Assembly (NCBI GenBank): GCA_023264215.1
Contig: JALQSY010000027.1
Span: forward strand, 1 to 15,293
Source: Candidatus Nanopelagicales bacterium
Lineage (GTDB): Bacteria > Actinomycetota > Actinomycetes > S36-B12
Length of the DNA stretch: 15,293 bases
Direction: 5' to 3'
Shown piece by piece: positions 13,384 through 15,293 of this stretch. Numbering within the stretch: the stretch's first letter is position 1; each line of letters begins with the position of its first letter. A model generated the notes under the pieces. That model searched no databases, had not been told where the DNA came from, and saw only the letters and a program-made list of their open reading frames with translations. A program made the position numbers and the translations under genes.

Positions 13384-15293
13384 CCCCGCTCCGCCCGCGG
13401 TCTGGCCCTGGCCCTGCGCCACGAGATTGCGCAGGACGCGCAGCGCGACGGACAACGTCGCCAGGTCGCCGGTCTCGAGGGCGGCGATCTGGTCCAAGGT
13501 GGCCTGGGCACGCGCGAGGCCCTCGCGGTGCAGGCCTTCCCACGCGTCGATGCGGGATTCCGGCGGCGGACCCGGCTCGGTGGCGGCCGCAACCCCGCGC
13601 GTGACCCCGGCGAGTGCGCCGTAGAGGTCGGTGCGCAGCGCCTGGCGTGCCAGCGCGGTCCAGCGGTCCCCGCGCGGGAGCGCCGTGATGCGCGAGAGCA
13701 GCCGATCGACGTCGTACCGCTCGGACACCGCGAAATACAGCGGCATGATCTGCGCCGGTGGCTGACCGACCGCCTCGGAGATCGTCACGATGTCGAGCAG
13801 GGCGAAGACGTCGAGCATCGCGCTGGCCTGCTCCGCCAGCGGCTCGGGGGCGCCGTAGCCGACGAAGGCCGCGGTGGAGGACTCCAGTCGCGCACGCTCG
13901 ATGCCGATGAGCGCCGCGGGCACCTGCGGCGCCAGTTCGCGCACGGTCGGCGCGAATCGAGCCACCTCCGCCGACACGTCGATCGACCCTCCACGGGTCT
14001 GGAGGAACCAGCGGATCGATCGATCGAGCAGGCGGCGCGACTCGTGATGGAGCACGTCCTGGGCAGCGGTCGGCACGCGATTGTCCAGCGCATTGACCGC
14101 GGACCAGAATGCCGGCAGGTCGAAGATCGCGATGGCCGCGGTCGCGGCACGCACCACCTCCGCAGGCGAGGCGCCGGTCTCCTCGCAGGCCCGGAAGACC
14201 ACCGAGATGCCACCGTCGTTGATGAGGCCGTTGACGACGACGGTCGTGATGATCTCGTCCCGCAACGGGTGTGTGGCGATCCGTTCGGCGAACCTCTCGC
14301 GCAGGATGGCGGGGAAGTAGTCGACCGCGTACTGCGAGAACCACGGATCGGCCGACAGGCTCGCGTCCTCGAGGTCGCTCGTGAGCGCGATCTTGGCGTA
14401 GGCGGCGAGGACGGCGAGCTCGGGCGACGTCAGGCCCTGGTGCGCGGCGGCCCGCGTGGTGATCTCCTCATCGTCGGGCAGGAACTCGATGGCGCGATTG
14501 AGGACCCCGCGCGCCTCGAGGTCGGCGATCATGCGCGCGTGCACGGAGACCATCGCGGGCGCGCCCCAGCGGGCGTTGCCTAGGAGGACGTTCTGCTCGT
14601 AGTTGTCCGTGAGGACGAGCTGGGCGACCTCGTCGGTCATCCGAGTGAGGAGCTCATCGCGATCGGACTCGGTGAGCGAGCCGTCGCGTACGGCGCCATC
14701 GAGCAGGATCTTGATGTTGACCTCATGGTCGCTCGTGTCGACACCGGCTGAGTTGTCGATGGCGTCGGTGTTGAGTTGGACGCCGTGGCGAGCGGCTTCC
14801 ACGCGCCCGAGCTGCGTGAGCCCGAGGTTGCCGCCCTCGCCCACGACCCGGCACCGCAGGGCATTGCCGTTGACGCGCACCGCGTCGTTGGCCTTGTCTC
14901 CCGCGTCCGCATTCGTCTCGGTCTGCGCCTTGACATACGTGCCGATGCCGCCGTTCCACAGCAGGTCGACGGGGGCCGTGAGGATTCGCCGGATCAGGTC
15001 CGCGGGCGTGAGGGCGGCCACGTCCGCCGGTATTCCCAATCGCGCGCGGACCTCCGGAGTGATGGTGATCGACTTCGCGCTGCGCGGATAGATGCCGCCA
15101 CCGGGCGAGATCAGAGCCCTGTCGTAGTCCTCCCACGAGGATCGGGGCAGCGCGACGAGGCGCTCGCGCTCGGCGAACGAGGATGCGGGGTCGGGATCGG
15201 GGTCGAGGAAGATGTGGCGATGATCGAAGGCCGCGACCAGCCGGATGTGCGGTGACAGCAGCATGCCGTTGCCGAAGACATCGCCGCTCATGT
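13381..15293 (-). CDS. gdh: NAD-specific glutamate dehydrogenase (large type), C-terminal part
   Basis: About 637 residues of the C-terminal end are visible; the gene begins beyond the right edge. It is the large (about 180 kDa) NAD-dependent glutamate dehydrogenase, which deaminates glutamate to 2-oxoglutarate and ammonia in the cytoplasm. The visible part opens with MSGDVFGNGMLLS, an internal part of the dehydrogenase core. It continues with LISPGGGIYPRSAKSI, LWNGGIGTYVKA and VVGEGGNLGLTQLGRVEAA, and with TDAIDNSAGVDTSDHEVNIK (about 175-194 from the first visible Met). The rest is the long helical C-terminal region of this family, ending in a short Gly/Ala/Gln tail. The first visible Met is not the start: the family has the same motif deep inside a protein of about 1,600 residues. 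No frameshift or premature stop is seen. Confidence 0.9.
   Translation of the reverse strand, partial: MSGDVFGNGMLLSPHIRLVAAFDHRHIFLDPDPDPASSFAERERLVALPRSSWEDYDRALISPGGGIYPRSAKSITITPEVRARLGIPADVAALTPADLIRRILTAPVDLLWNGGIGTYVKAQTETNADAGDKANDAVRVNGNALRCRVVGEGGNLGLTQLGRVEAARHGVQLNTDAIDNSAGVDTSDHEVNIKILLDGAVRDGSLTESDRDELLTRMTDEVAQLVLTDNYEQNVLLGNARWGAPAMVSVHARMIADLEARGVLNRAIEFLPDDEEITTRAAAHQGLTSPELAVLAAYAKIALTSDLEDASLSADPWFSQYAVDYFPAILRERFAERIATHPLRDEIITTVVVNGLINDGGISVVFRACEETGASPAEVVRAATAAIAIFDLPAFWSAVNALDNRVPTAAQDVLHHESRRLLDRSIRWFLQTRGGSIDVSAEVARFAPTVRELAPQVPAALIGIERARLESSTAAFVGYGAPEPLAEQASAMLDVFALLDIVTISEAVGQPPAQIMPLYFAVSERYDVDRLLSRITALPRGDRWTALARQALRTDLYGALAGVTRGVAAATEPGPPPESRIDAWEGLHREGLARAQATLDQIAALETGDLATLSVALRVLRNLVAQGQGQTAGGAG

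Noticed and set aside
12541..14583. 680-codon open frame on the plus strand opposite add and gdh
   Set aside because: It is antisense to two genes with clear family motifs, and its Arg/Gly/His-rich composition is typical of antisense frames in GC-rich DNA. No motif recognised.
13381..15291. Treating the first visible Met of glutamate dehydrogenase as a true start
   Set aside because: SGDVFGNGM is an internal motif of the large NAD-GDH family, and the frame stays open to the window edge, so the gene continues outside.
1..15293. CRISPR arrays, tRNA/rRNA genes, insertion sequences, prophage or defence genes
   Set aside because: None seen. There are no regularly spaced repeats, no transposase or integrase motifs, and no cloverleaf-like sequence; gaps between genes are all under 150 bases.

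Overview
This is a high-GC window from an actinobacterium, probably class Actinomycetia. The evidence is the very GC-rich coding, a fused biotin carboxylase/BCCP acyl-CoA carboxylase alpha chain, an LpdA-type flavoprotein with a single redox cysteine, a mycobacterial-type Maf, a large NAD-glutamate dehydrogenase, and promoters in which a TANNNT -10 box sits directly upstream of the start codon. From memory, the gene set resembles the maf/accA3 and lpdA-Rv3304-deoD-pmmB...add neighbourhoods of Mycobacterium tuberculosis and the equivalent Streptomyces region. Genus cannot be fixed from the sequence alone.

Layout. Bases 1-290 (-) hold the N-terminus of a secreted protein cut by the window edge. 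Bases 352-990 (-) are maf, divergent from the acyl-CoA carboxylase alpha chain (1032-2789, +). Next come a TPM-like membrane protein with a Gly/Phe/Asp-rich tail (2834-4174, +) and a convergent LpdA-type quinone reductase/flavoprotein (4171-5565, -). The long + strand block 5621-11978 contains a gamma-glutamylcyclotransferase-fold protein, purine nucleoside phosphorylase, an alpha-phosphohexomutase-family (likely phosphopentomutase-acting) enzyme, a decayed GNAT acetyltransferase fragment, deoxyribose-phosphate aldolase, a complete aldehyde dehydrogenase and a truncated aldehyde dehydrogenase homologue. A convergent - strand block follows: a small membrane-anchored protein (12010-12291), adenosine deaminase (12301-13371) and the C-terminal part of NAD-glutamate dehydrogenase (13381-15293, running off the right edge).

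How the genes fit together. The central block can carry purine (deoxy)nucleosides to central carbon. Adenosine deaminase makes (deoxy)inosine, PNP releases the base and (deoxy)ribose-1-phosphate, and the mutase would give (deoxy)ribose-5-phosphate. DeoC splits deoxyribose-5-phosphate into acetaldehyde and glyceraldehyde-3-phosphate, and the aldehyde dehydrogenase can oxidise the acetaldehyde.

Regulation. Eight of the ten gene starts that are not tightly coupled to an upstream gene have a perfect TANNNT hexamer ending 6-7 bases before the start codon and no Shine-Dalgarno, as expected for leaderless mRNAs. The two others (maf, lpdA) have weaker boxes at the same distance. Of the three operon-internal genes, the two aldehyde dehydrogenase genes have clear Shine-Dalgarno sequences and the mutase gene has only weak purine-rich sequence. 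In two successive genes on the minus strand the TAG stop of the upstream gene is also the start of the next gene's -10 box.

This is mostly a conserved housekeeping and nucleoside-salvage region. I found no mobile element, CRISPR array, RNA gene or defence locus. The most unusual items are the aldehyde dehydrogenase pseudoenzyme, the GNAT remnant whose stop overlaps the deoC start, and the stop/-10 overlaps.
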